Of a stretch of DNA of 64,000 nucleotides, positions 51,312 to 60,070 are shown piece after piece. Made by a program: the position numbers and the translations under genes. The stretch spans positions 153,686-217,685 of the forward strand of contig JBIKLA010000002.1 in assembly GCA_044360075.1 (NCBI GenBank). Reading direction: 5' to 3'. Origin of the DNA: OMII01 sp947467385. Lineage in GTDB: Bacteria; Bdellovibrionota_C; UBA2361; OMII01. Within the stretch, counting starts at the first letter, position 1, and each line of letters starts with the position of its first letter. Below the pieces are notes generated by a model that saw only the letters and a program-made list of their open reading frames with translations, was not told where the DNA came from and did no database searches.

Positions 51312-52470
51312 TCGCGCCTGTGCTCTTCTAGTTGCCCTCGGCTGCGTTGCCTCTGCGTGGGCTCAAGGCGCGACGAGCACCGCCGTGTTCGTTCAGCGTA
51401 ACTCTGCAGGCCGGAATGCAGTTGCTGCTTTCGCCCAGGATTCGACCAGCGGTGCTTTGACGCTTGTTGGGGTGTTCAGGACCGGCGGCAAAGGTGAGCC
51501 CTCGATTGACGGAAACCAGTCTCACGCCCTTGCCGCAAAAGGGCGCTTGCTCTTCGTCACCAACGCGGGCGACAACTCTATCTCTGTCTTTAGGGCTCAA
51601 GAGAATGGCGGGCTCGCGCTGCTGTCTCGCGTCCCCTCGCGCGGGGTGCGCCCTGTGAGCCTAGCCATAAAAAAGAACGTACTGCTTGTCGTGAACCAGG
51701 GAATCAGGGCGGGCAAGCCGCGAGCCTCTGGCGGGAACGTGCGGGCCTTTAGGATCGGAGCCGATGGCAGCCTCTCCCAGATTGCCGGCGCCGTGTATCG
51801 CTTTTCAGCCAAAGATGTTCCGAATGAGATCCTTTCAAATGCGGCCAAGCCCCTCTTCTCAGTCGTGCGATCAGGTGCCAACGCCGTAAGCACCTTCTGG
51901 CTGCATGATGAGGGCACAATCTCGCTGGCCGAAACCGTGCCGAATATTCCAGACCCGCTAGGCGGGGCGATTAAATCGGGACCAGAGAGCACCGTTATCA
52001 TCACGCTTCCAGATGCCGACACTGCTGGCGTCGTCTCCCTGCACATGAACGCCCGCGGGCAAGCTACCGCACGCCGGACATACCCGCGGCCAGAGCAGAA
52101 AGACCCATGCTGGGCGGCAATTCATCCTGATGGTAGCCGCGTGTGGACCTCTGCGTTCGCTACCCGCATCCTCAGCCTTTACACCCTCGGAATCGACGGC
52201 AGCCTAACTGGCGTGAGCAACTATACCGACCTCCGCGGCGCGGGCAGCGTCGACATCACCGTTGACGAAGCGGGGGAACACCTCTTTAGACTCAAGGCGT
52301 TTCGGGTTCCAAATGGAGAACACGACATCCGCCCCTCCGTGGATGTCTTTGCCATAACTGGCCGCTCCACAACCGCCGGGCTTTCGTTCATCGGCAACTA
52401 CAAGCTTCCGGAAAACTGGTCGGCCGCGGGGCCGACAGGCCTCGTGGCGATCTCCCTCGATCCAGTTTAG
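51292..52470 (+). CDS. Secreted lactonase-like beta-propeller protein
   Basis: 392 residues from the ATG at 51292, where a signal peptide begins (ACALLVALGCVASAWA). The repeated strand pattern resembles the 6-phosphogluconolactonase/YbhE 7-bladed propeller: SGALTLVGVFRTGGKGEPS, LFVTNAGDNSISVFRAQENG, GSLSQIAGAVYRFSAKDVP. Such secreted propellers rarely have proven lactonase activity. Whether it belongs to the bufferin-type operon is uncertain, although the genes are contiguous. Confidence 0.75.
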   Translation: MLTKHINRACALLVALGCVASAWAQGATSTAVFVQRNSAGRNAVAAFAQDSTSGALTLVGVFRTGGKGEPSIDGNQSHALAAKGRLLFVTNAGDNSISVFRAQENGGLALLSRVPSRGVRPVSLAIKKNVLLVVNQGIRAGKPRASGGNVRAFRIGADGSLSQIAGAVYRFSAKDVPNEILSNAAKPLFSVVRSGANAVSTFWLHDEGTISLAETVPNIPDPLGGAIKSGPESTVIITLPDADTAGVVSLHMNARGQATARRTYPRPEQKDPCWAAIHPDGSRVWTSAFATRILSLYTLGIDGSLTGVSNYTDLRGAGSVDITVDEAGEHLFRLKAFRVPNGEHDIRPSVDVFAITGRSTTAGLSFIGNYKLPENWSAAGPTGLVAISLDPV

Positions 52471-52697
52471 GGGCATGCGCGCGTTCTAGCTGGTTGAATA
52501 CAAGCCGCTAGCATTCCACAATGTAGGAATAATCAACTCCTTACCTCTCGTTTGTATCCGCTCGATACTGGGCCTCCTTTCCTCACGTTGCGATTCATCC
52601 CCGCAGCATATGGTGCCCAGACTGCGCCCGTAACTCTGAGGCCAGGGCAGTTTCGATTGAGTATTCTGCGGCTCATTTCGCCCGCGCACGCCCTTTC

Positions 52698-54254
52698 CTA
52701 GAGAGCCTGCAGGATCCGCTCAATTTCCCCCGGATCCACGGGCTTCACGAGATGTCGATCGAAGCCTGCTTCGAGAGCCAACGCTATATTTTGATCATCT
52801 CCCCATCCCGTCACTGCGATGAGGATTGGCTTTGGTGTCTCTTGACGCTCTCGCAGGCTTCGAGCCACCTCATATCCCGTCATGCCCGGTAGTCCGATAT
52901 CAAGAAATATAAGTTCCGGCTTGAAATCCTTCGCGGCCTGTAATGCTTCGGGGCCGTTATAGGCGGTATGCGTGTCCTGCCCAAGTATACACAGGAGGTC
53001 TTTTAAGCTCTGCGCAATATCGACCTGGTCATCCACGACCAGCACTCGATGCGACTTGCCCTGGAAAGCATGTCTGGCATCTCGCTCAACGGAGATCCCT
53101 CTGGACTCAGGTTGCATAATCTTCTTGTATGGAAGGGTAACGGTAAAAGTACACCCATGTCCCGGGCCAGGACTTGCGGCTTCAAGGGTGCCGTTGTGCA
53201 TCTCTGTCAATCGGCGCGCTAAGGACAGCCCAATCCCAAGCCCGCCCTGAGATCGTTCCATCGTAGACCGCTCCTGAGAAAACATGTCAAAAACCTTGCT
53301 GCGCATCTGTGGTGTAAGTCCTATGCCATTATCCTTTACCTCGATCTGGAGCGTGTCGTTTTTGTGTCGAGCTGTGAGCGAGATGGCGCCACCATTGGGC
53401 GTATATTTAGCGGCATTGTTCAAGAGGTTGGTGATCACCTGGGCGATTCGTATCGGGTCGACGTCGAGTGTAATAGGCTCATCAGGTGCGAAGGTTGCGA
53501 GCGTGTGCTTCCCTGCATCAATCAGTGGCTTGCTCGCTTCGATAGCGCTCGATAGCAACACATCAACAGACACCTTCTGCTTTCGTAGTTCGAGCTTTCC
53601 GAGAGTAACACGCGAAATATCCAAGAGGTCATCTATCAGCCTGACCAAATGGCGCACCTGCCGGTCCATCATCTCCAAGGTCTGTGTGGCAGGCTTGCCC
53701 GGTGGCGACAGCCGTAGAATCTGCAAGCCTGTCCGAATCGGAGCGAGTGGATTGCGAAGCTCGTGTGCCAGTGTCGCTAAAAATTCATTTTTTATTCTTG
53801 CTTCGTTGTGCAGCCGATCAACGAGAGCTTCTCGCTCCAAAAGAAGATCTCGAACCCTGTATTGACTGCGGCGTGCCTGCAGGGCACTGTGGAGGATGCT
53901 TGTGAGGCTTCTTATCCGAACTGGTCGCTCTATGAAAGCTGTGCCTACGGGGAGCTCTGCAGAGAGCTTGTCGGTGTCGGTTGAATCGCCGGATATGATA
54001 ATAATTGGCACGGCCGACCATGTGGGTTGGGCGCGCAGGAGCGAGATTAATCCTGAATCGTTATGCCCCGCGTCAGGGGGGTCGGACAGAATAATGGCCG
54101 CCACTCCTTGGCCAATCCGGTCGCAAAGCTCGGCATAATCTCGGCAAGCTGTCCCCTGGACGTCGAGGGTATCCGCAATATTTTTAATTCGCTCGGCATC
54201 TTCTGCCGACTCAACGCAAATGAGCACTCGATCCTCGAGGCTAGTGCTAAGCAT
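52698..54254 (-). CDS. Hybrid sensor histidine kinase with N- and C-terminal receiver-type domains
   Basis: 518 residues, no transmembrane helix, so cytoplasmic. Residues 9-125 form an atypical receiver-like domain (AAIILSDPPDAGHND in place of the usual phospho-Asp strand). The HisKA domain carries H164 in LATLAHELRNPL; the ATPase domain has N280 (NLLNNAAKY), DNGIGL (308-313) and GGLGIGLSLARRL. A classical receiver (402-518) has D452 in LIFLDIGLPGMTGYE. It overlaps the KaiC-like gene by 8 bp and must be translated after it. The set looks like a KaiC-controlled phosphorelay whose output partner is not in the window. Confidence 0.92.
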   Translation of the reverse strand: MLSTSLEDRVLICVESAEDAERIKNIADTLDVQGTACRDYAELCDRIGQGVAAIILSDPPDAGHNDSGLISLLRAQPTWSAVPIIIISGDSTDTDKLSAELPVGTAFIERPVRIRSLTSILHSALQARRSQYRVRDLLLEREALVDRLHNEARIKNEFLATLAHELRNPLAPIRTGLQILRLSPPGKPATQTLEMMDRQVRHLVRLIDDLLDISRVTLGKLELRKQKVSVDVLLSSAIEASKPLIDAGKHTLATFAPDEPITLDVDPIRIAQVITNLLNNAAKYTPNGGAISLTARHKNDTLQIEVKDNGIGLTPQMRSKVFDMFSQERSTMERSQGGLGIGLSLARRLTEMHNGTLEAASPGPGHGCTFTVTLPYKKIMQPESRGISVERDARHAFQGKSHRVLVVDDQVDIAQSLKDLLCILGQDTHTAYNGPEALQAAKDFKPELIFLDIGLPGMTGYEVARSLRERQETPKPILIAVTGWGDDQNIALALEAGFDRHLVKPVDPGEIERILQAL

Positions 54255-55812
54255 CTTTATTAATGTCTCTCATGTCTGGGACCGCATCGTGATAAAGGCA
54301 GGATTCGTCCTCAGCCGATTCATCGCACATCATGTCGGTGTGTAGCTGTTCGATTCGGGCCAGCGGCTCACTGACAACGATCCCTGTATCGGTGATGGAA
54401 AATTGCCTCATAGTATGTTCATGAGGCCCCGTCCGCTTCTTCAAAACGTTTAATCCTCGCAGGAGCTGCCCACCTGACTCAAAATATCGGAATAAGAGTA
54501 TGTTATCGCCAAGATAACTGACGTTAAAGTCGGCAGTCGGACTGCCTATCATTCCATGCTGAGCTATTATCATTATTGTGATGACGTTCCGTTGATTGAG
54601 GTACGACACAAGCTCATGCAAATGAGTCGAGAGAAGTCGCTCTTCAGGCATGGCGTTGATATATCCATTCAGGCTGTCAATAACCACGATGGATGCGCCT
54701 CCGTCCACGGCCTCGCGCACCCGTTGAGCGAATGCGCCTGGAGTTAGCTCAGCGGGATCAACCAGGCGAGCTATCAAGCGACCATCTTCAAGGTAGGGTT
54801 TCAGTGCTCCGACTTCACCGGCGAAACTTAACCGCTCAGAACGCTCCAGAAACGTCTGGAGCACCTCGTCAAAGGTATATACCGCTGCCTTGTTTCCCTG
54901 CTTCAGAGCATTCGAGACGAATTGCATAGCCAGGGATGACTTTCCGACGCCTGAAGGGCCAATGAAAACCGACGAGGTTCCGGTGAGAAGCCCTCCCTTG
55001 AACATGAGGTCTATGTTTTCGATCCCGCTTGCTTGTGTTCTCTGCTGGGCGGCGAATTGCGGGTGCTCGGGAACCTGGAGTCTGGGATAGACAAAGAGGC
55101 CCGTGTCACGTATCTCATAATCGTGAAAGCCTTCCTGAAAATCTGCGGAGCGCACCTTCCCAATGTGAATCCGTCGGCGCGTCCGGCCGTACTGAGGGAG
55201 GGTGGACTCCAACACGATGCTCCCGCTCACAACGGCATGATGAACTTGAGAGTTCATCTCAAGGCTGTTGTCGTCGAGTAGTAGTGTCGTGATGTCTCGC
55301 TGCTCTAAAAACGTCTTAAGACAGATCAGCTGTCGACGAAATCGTATCGGAGAGCCGGATAATAAACGTAGCTCTGCGAGTCCATCGACGACGAGGTGCA
55401 AAGGCTCAACTCGCTCAATCTCTGAGATAATGGCCTTGATTATATCCCCTAATTCAGTCTCGGCGGGATCGAAGATAGAGACTTTGGCCTGCTCAATCGG
55501 ATTTCGAGAAGCTTGCCACGGTTCGAACGGAACGATCTCTTTCTGAGGCCACCCATGGGCCCTACATATCATCTCGATATCCCTGGAGCTTTCTGTTAAA
55601 GCGATGTACATGACTCGATCTCCTTGCTTAACTTGCGCAAGGAGGTACTGAAGCCCAACGGTTGTTTTCCCTGTTCCTGCGTTGCCCTGCAGAAGATAGG
55701 TGCCGCCTCGAAGAAGGCCCCCTTTAAGAATCGTGTCTAATCCAGGGACACTGGTAGGAATGTAGCTTGGCGTATAGCTCTCATGCCCTTGGGCGGTTGC
55801 TTCGTTGCTCAT
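54247..55812 (-). CDS. KaiC-like RecA-fold ATPase with two domains
   Basis: 521 residues, the length of cyanobacterial KaiC (519). Two RecA/KaiC domains each carry a Walker A: GNAGTGKT (43-50) and GPSGVGKS (285-292). Both have the post-strand acid (VMYIALTESSRD; AVYTFDEVLQ), and the Walker B strands read LHLVVDGLAEL and ASIVVIDSLNGYINAMPEE. No KaiA or KaiB gene is adjacent. Many bacteria have such KaiC relatives next to histidine kinases; a role as a timing or signalling ATPase is inferred. It is the first gene of a two-gene operon. Confidence 0.93.
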   Translation of the reverse strand: MSNEATAQGHESYTPSYIPTSVPGLDTILKGGLLRGGTYLLQGNAGTGKTTVGLQYLLAQVKQGDRVMYIALTESSRDIEMICRAHGWPQKEIVPFEPWQASRNPIEQAKVSIFDPAETELGDIIKAIISEIERVEPLHLVVDGLAELRLLSGSPIRFRRQLICLKTFLEQRDITTLLLDDNSLEMNSQVHHAVVSGSIVLESTLPQYGRTRRRIHIGKVRSADFQEGFHDYEIRDTGLFVYPRLQVPEHPQFAAQQRTQASGIENIDLMFKGGLLTGTSSVFIGPSGVGKSSLAMQFVSNALKQGNKAAVYTFDEVLQTFLERSERLSFAGEVGALKPYLEDGRLIARLVDPAELTPGAFAQRVREAVDGGASIVVIDSLNGYINAMPEERLLSTHLHELVSYLNQRNVITIMIIAQHGMIGSPTADFNVSYLGDNILLFRYFESGGQLLRGLNVLKKRTGPHEHTMRQFSITDTGIVVSEPLARIEQLHTDMMCDESAEDESCLYHDAVPDMRDINKDA

Positions 55813-56714
55813 GGCGGATTTATTCCCGACTCACATCTTGGATGTGTGCGATCGACGCATCTCTCAATACGCCACTATTGGCCCCAATTGACTGTCTCCC
55901 AGGGGAGTAAAAACGGTTGAAAGATATCGCTAATAGAGGAATTTGATATGAGCCGGGTTAGTGAGAGCCAACTCCCCTTCCGTAGCAGGAGGGCCCTCCC
56001 CGAGGCGGCTTTTAGTCGAGGGGGCAGGACTAATCGATCACTCTTACTCACGAATTCGAGAGTAGGGCCCCCTCCCCAAGCAACCCCAAGAGTTATTTGT
56101 CTAGTATGGAAGAGCTTTCGCGCCCGCCCCAGGACTCTCAGCAGAGACCTTTTTTCCGCATTGCTTGCCACAAAAGAGCACCGGCCGCGATAACAGGATT
56201 TTGGCCAAGGGCATAAAATACCGCCCCCATTTTGGCATGGTGCTAGGCATGGCCCGGCGGCCTAAATGCGAATGCTAATTGATGACCCATAGTGCCCTCT
56301 TGGGGCGCTTGTTCGAGGAAGCACGCTGGAAGGGACACAGAGGATACAGGGTTGCTGCGGTGCGGAGTGAAGGATGCTTCTGACATACTAACCTGCCATC
56401 AGGCATCTAAAAAAGTTCGACCGGTCTTCCCCTCGATGGCCTAAGCTGAGCAGCTCATTGAATATTATGTCCACGTTCACGCAATTCAGAGCCTCTCTCG
56501 ACTCGAGGCCCCCGGAACTCGCCCATTGAGTTGTCGGGGGCTTATCGCCATGAATAATTTAAGCTTTCGGTCCCTACCCCATTCACGTGTAGAATGAAGG
56601 GATTACTGGTTGCGTCCGCACCCTAATAAATAGCCTCAACGCCGCGATGCCCTGCCGCTGGAAGGCTTCGCTGGGTGGGGCACACGAGCTTGATGCCCCC
56701 AAGAAGAGGTTCTC
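55813..56714. other. Gene-poor gap of about 900 bp
   Basis: No gene supported. It holds a single CACAGAGG-type repeat near 56335 and presumably the promoters of the KaiC-like operon (left, - strand) and of the secreted Cys-rich operon (right, + strand). The possible small frame at 55948-56193 is not convincing. Confidence 0.45.
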
Positions 56715-57923
56715 ATGAATTGGTTACAGTCTCAGGCCGTCGCCGCCCGTTTCTTGGCTTCGTTTGCCGTTTTCGCCACTGTTCTTCTGGTGTGCCCACC
56801 AACTCCCTCATCAGCACAACCCCAGGTGGGAAGCGCCGAAAACCCTCGCGACTGCAAGGGAGTCGACTTCGGGCAAAACGTTCGGGATTCTGCCGGGAGT
56901 TGCTGTCTGCCAAGCCAGATTGACTGTGGCCGTTGCTTCTACTCGCGCAGCGAGTGCGAGCGGCAATTCGGCTGCTTCACCACCGTCCGAAATCTTGGCT
57001 GCGGATGTGGCAACGCTGCCCCGGTGTGCGGCAAGTGCGGATACACCATGACAGAGTGCCAGCGACTCCTGGGTTGTGGAACGACTGCAACTAATAAGGG
57101 CTGCGGCTGCGGCAAACCTGCTGCAGGGCCTTGCGGCTGCGACCTTACCAAAAAGAATCTTGGCTGTGGCTGTGGACAACAAGGCCCGATTTGCGGAAGG
57201 TGCGGTGGGCAGTATACCGCGTGCGGAGACTGCAGCACCACGTGCTGTCAAAACGCCTTCCCTCCCAATATAGCGCCCGGCATTACGTGCGCTGCGTTTA
57301 GGGGTTGGGGAGGCTGCAAAGACTGCGCCGGTACCAACAAGGGCTTCTACTCAGGCACATTGACCTACTATGTGGATACCGCCTATGGCGTCTGCACGGG
57401 CAGCAGCTCGAGCGGTCAGATCTTGTGCGGAAGCCTTCGCTGCTATGGCGCTAACTGCCCTGCTGGAAATATAGGCTGCTTCGACCCGGGAACCCAGATT
57501 CTCCTTGAGGGCGGGAAGCTCGTGCCAGCTTCAGATATCCGGGTTGGAGACCGGCTCTACAATCCCCTCAGTGGACGCTCGTTTGCGGTGAAGAGAATCC
57601 TTGTCGGCCCGGAAGAGATACCGATGGTCGAGCTCGGGTTTGACGGGCATCTCCTCAAGGTGACGCAGGATCATCCTGTCCTAACGCGGGATGGGATGAA
57701 GCGCGCAAATACGGTGCGTATTGGCGAGGTTGTCGTGGACGCGTCCGGCAATGAGAAAGTCCTCCACTACGTGCGGCTTGCCGAGATTATCCCGGGGCAG
57801 AAGGCCCTCAACTTTGAGCTCGATGTCGATTCTCAAGATCCGATCGATCGCTTGATAGTGTCCGACAACATTACCTCAGGCGACCTTGCAGTGCAGAACA
57901 GCGAACTTCCGGGAGAGGAGTAA
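56715..57923 (+). CDS. Secreted Cys-rich protein with C-terminal Hedgehog/intein-type Hint domain
   Basis: 402 residues. A signal peptide (FLASFAVFATVLLVCPPTPSSA) leads to a Cys-rich module (47-250) with about 35 cysteines in repeated units: LGCGCGNAAPVCGKCGY, TECQRLLGCGTTATNKGCGC and LGCGCGQQGPICGRCGG. A Hint domain starts at C255 in GNIGCFDPGTQILLEGG, the Gly-Cys-Phe junction seen in Hedgehog proteins, followed by DIRVGDRLYNP and VTQDHPVLTRDG (T317, H320), ending near LIVSDNITSGDLAVQ, with only about 12 residues after it. The expected chemistry is an N-S acyl shift at G254-C255 that releases or attaches the Cys-rich part. The gene is followed one base later by the next secreted protein. Confidence 0.88.
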   Translation: MNWLQSQAVAARFLASFAVFATVLLVCPPTPSSAQPQVGSAENPRDCKGVDFGQNVRDSAGSCCLPSQIDCGRCFYSRSECERQFGCFTTVRNLGCGCGNAAPVCGKCGYTMTECQRLLGCGTTATNKGCGCGKPAAGPCGCDLTKKNLGCGCGQQGPICGRCGGQYTACGDCSTTCCQNAFPPNIAPGITCAAFRGWGGCKDCAGTNKGFYSGTLTYYVDTAYGVCTGSSSSGQILCGSLRCYGANCPAGNIGCFDPGTQILLEGGKLVPASDIRVGDRLYNPLSGRSFAVKRILVGPEEIPMVELGFDGHLLKVTQDHPVLTRDGMKRANTVRIGEVVVDASGNEKVLHYVRLAEIIPGQKALNFELDVDSQDPIDRLIVSDNITSGDLAVQNSELPGEE

Positions 57924-57924
57924 T

Positions 57925-58767
57925 ATGAAGAGAACTGCCTTCACTTTGGCACTTTCAGCGTCGGCACTTGCCGTGTCTCTTTGCGCCATAACAGCCGGAA
58001 TCGTCGGCTCAAGCGCCGAGGAGGTCCGAACCGTTCGGCCAGACTACGCGAAGCTCTTTGCGCCAAACGCCACAACGGACGGAGTACGCATCCAACAGGC
58101 GCCCAGCGTTCTCAAGCTCGACGAGTCACGCAAAGTGCCTGTGCGGATCACAAAGAAAAACGCCTGCTACTTCGGAGACCTCGACACTATCCTCCTTGAG
58201 ATGAGCTGGGGGAAATTTACGGAGGTGATCATGACCCTTGAGCCGATCACCGGCAACGGCAAGGGCGCTGCTCCTGCATCGCTCCACGCCAGCAAGCTCG
58301 GGGAGCCGGACCTTACCGTCGACCTCAAAATCCCGCTCGTCACCCAGCCAACTGTCATGGGGCTTTTTATCTGCAAGGACGTCGCAAAGAGCGGCTCGTG
58401 CCGCAACAAGAAGGTGATCCCTATTGAGGACACGATGAACAAGTATGCGCCGGACTCTCACCCTGAGAAGCTCGATCCCAAAAAGGATATTCCTGACAAG
58501 ATCTACTTCTTCAATCACGTTGTTGTGACTTCCGACTCGATCGAGACGATGGATACCGTGTATGACTCACGCGAGCAATCGCGCGTCGCCGACCTCATTA
58601 AGCAGCACCCGGCAAAGGGCGACCAGGAGCTCCTCGAACGCATAGGTTCGCTACAAAAGAACTTCGCCTCGGTGCCCCTCTCTCAACAGAACGGCACCGT
58701 AACGGCAGTCCTGCCATTGAGCGACTTCCCGAACTGCGGAAAGCCGGTTTCTGGCGCTGCTGGATGA
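57925..58767 (+). CDS. Secreted protein, operon partner of the Hint protein
   Basis: 280 residues, ATG one base after the preceding stop with a GAGAGGAG site. A signal peptide (LALSASALAVSLCAITAGIV) precedes a mixed alpha/beta region containing ITKKNACYFGDLDTILLEMS, GLFICKDVAKSGSCRNKKV and IYFFNHVVVTSDSIETMDTV, and a C-terminal helix with four Cys overall. No family recognised. The immediate coupling suggests that the protein works with the Hint/Cys-rich protein, for instance as a carrier, substrate or chaperone. Confidence 0.65.
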   Translation: MKRTAFTLALSASALAVSLCAITAGIVGSSAEEVRTVRPDYAKLFAPNATTDGVRIQQAPSVLKLDESRKVPVRITKKNACYFGDLDTILLEMSWGKFTEVIMTLEPITGNGKGAAPASLHASKLGEPDLTVDLKIPLVTQPTVMGLFICKDVAKSGSCRNKKVIPIEDTMNKYAPDSHPEKLDPKKDIPDKIYFFNHVVVTSDSIETMDTVYDSREQSRVADLIKQHPAKGDQELLERIGSLQKNFASVPLSQQNGTVTAVLPLSDFPNCGKPVSGAAG

Positions 58768-58966
58768 TGGGCTAAGCCAGCCACTTATCGAGGCCCGAAA
58801 TAGCCACCTAGCACGGCTAATTATCCTCTGATCCCCCCACCGATTGATTAAATCAGATAGTTAGCGGCAACACTCGCCGCCGCATCCCTGTTTTAATTAT
58901 ACGCCGTTCGATAAAGTGCCCCAAGTTCCTGGTAGCTGTTAACCCCCAATTCTTCCCTGAGGAATC

Positions 58967-59584
58967 ATGAAATCGATCTGGTCTCGCAACTCAACCCGTT
59001 TTTTCTCCCTTCTTGTAGGTGCTGCCATCGCAGCTGTTGTGGGCATCTCGTCCAGGCAATCTTCGGCTGATGCGGAGGAGTTCTCGACCACAAGCGGCCT
59101 CGCCCAGCTTTTCGCCTCAACGGGCGTGGTAGTTCCCCGCCCAGACCTTTCGTCATGCCCATTCGTAGCCCGCAAATTCGCACTGTCGACATACATGAAC
59201 GAGATCACGGCCGACACCGCGAAGATTCAGGCGGCGCTTGATGATGCCAGCAAATTCTACGATGTCTGCCGCTTGCTCACGGGCTCGTTTCGCAATACAT
59301 GCTGCGCGCAGGTCAAGAAGGCTTCGATTGAGAAGTGCCAAGCGAAAATCGCCGCCCAAGAGGCCGCAGACACAGCGTGTGCCCCTCGACCGATTAACTG
59401 CCGGGCGCTTCGCCCAGCCAAGTGCCTCCTAGAGCGTGCGATCGAGCGCCAGCGCGTAAAGTGCTGTAGCTCTCTCGATGCGCAGGGATTGAACTTTCTT
59501 TCTAACTACTGCGCCGTTGCAGAGACCGCGCTGGCAAGTGCTTGCCTGGTACCAGACGTAGGGACCCCGGCTCCTACCCCATAA
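58967..59584 (+). CDS. Secreted Cys-rich helical protein
   Basis: 205 residues with a signal peptide (FFSLLVGAAIAAVVGISS). About a dozen cysteines occur in pairs, including RNTCCAQVKKASIEKC, PINCRALRPAKC and KCCSSLDAQG, in a mostly helical context. The motif LAQLFASTGVVVPRP just after the signal recalls YAKLFAPNATTDGVRI in the preceding protein. No known family. It lies 199 bp after that gene on the same strand, between the two Cys-rich paralogues. Confidence 0.6.
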   Translation: MKSIWSRNSTRFFSLLVGAAIAAVVGISSRQSSADAEEFSTTSGLAQLFASTGVVVPRPDLSSCPFVARKFALSTYMNEITADTAKIQAALDDASKFYDVCRLLTGSFRNTCCAQVKKASIEKCQAKIAAQEAADTACAPRPINCRALRPAKCLLERAIERQRVKCCSSLDAQGLNFLSNYCAVAETALASACLVPDVGTPAPTP

Positions 59585-60070
59585 GGCCAAGCAGCGCACT
59601 GGCTCGACTGCCGCACAAGCACGGCTAACATGCTTTTTGTGTGCTGCGTTTGGCATTTCGTCTCATGCGCACGGCAACCAGCCGACCGCTCGCGCACCCG
59701 GGATGTCAGCTTGCGGCCGCGCGCCTCGGAACACGCTGCGCCGCTGCCTGCTATAGATCTATTTCCCACAAGCTAGTCGCACCTTATTGGCTTTCCTTTC
59801 CCTCAGCCTTGTCCTGGAATGAAATGCCTCAACTAAGTCTACGCACTTCCGCAATCGACGGTTTTAAGTGCCTGTATATACTTCTTTTTGGTGCACGTCG
59901 TAGCCGACTTGCAACGTCTCTGGTGCCGCAGCCGATGGGTCGGCGGGGCTCCTCCTTAAACTTTTCGCTAGGTGCCCCAAGCCGCGCCCCCGTATACTCG
60001 TGTATAGGCCCGGCCCAAGCTTGGCCGAGGAACGGAATCTCTCGAACGCCGCGCTGTTTAAGGATAGAGA
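59585..60070. other. Gap of about 490 bp
   Basis: No gene supported on either strand. The frame 59641-60207 runs into the next gene and has no signal or family features. The gap presumably contains the promoter of the second Cys-rich gene. Confidence 0.4.

Noticed and set aside
55948..56193. 81-codon frame in the gap after the KaiC-like gene
   Set aside because: Ser/Arg/Pro-rich, no ribosome-binding site or family; treated as chance.
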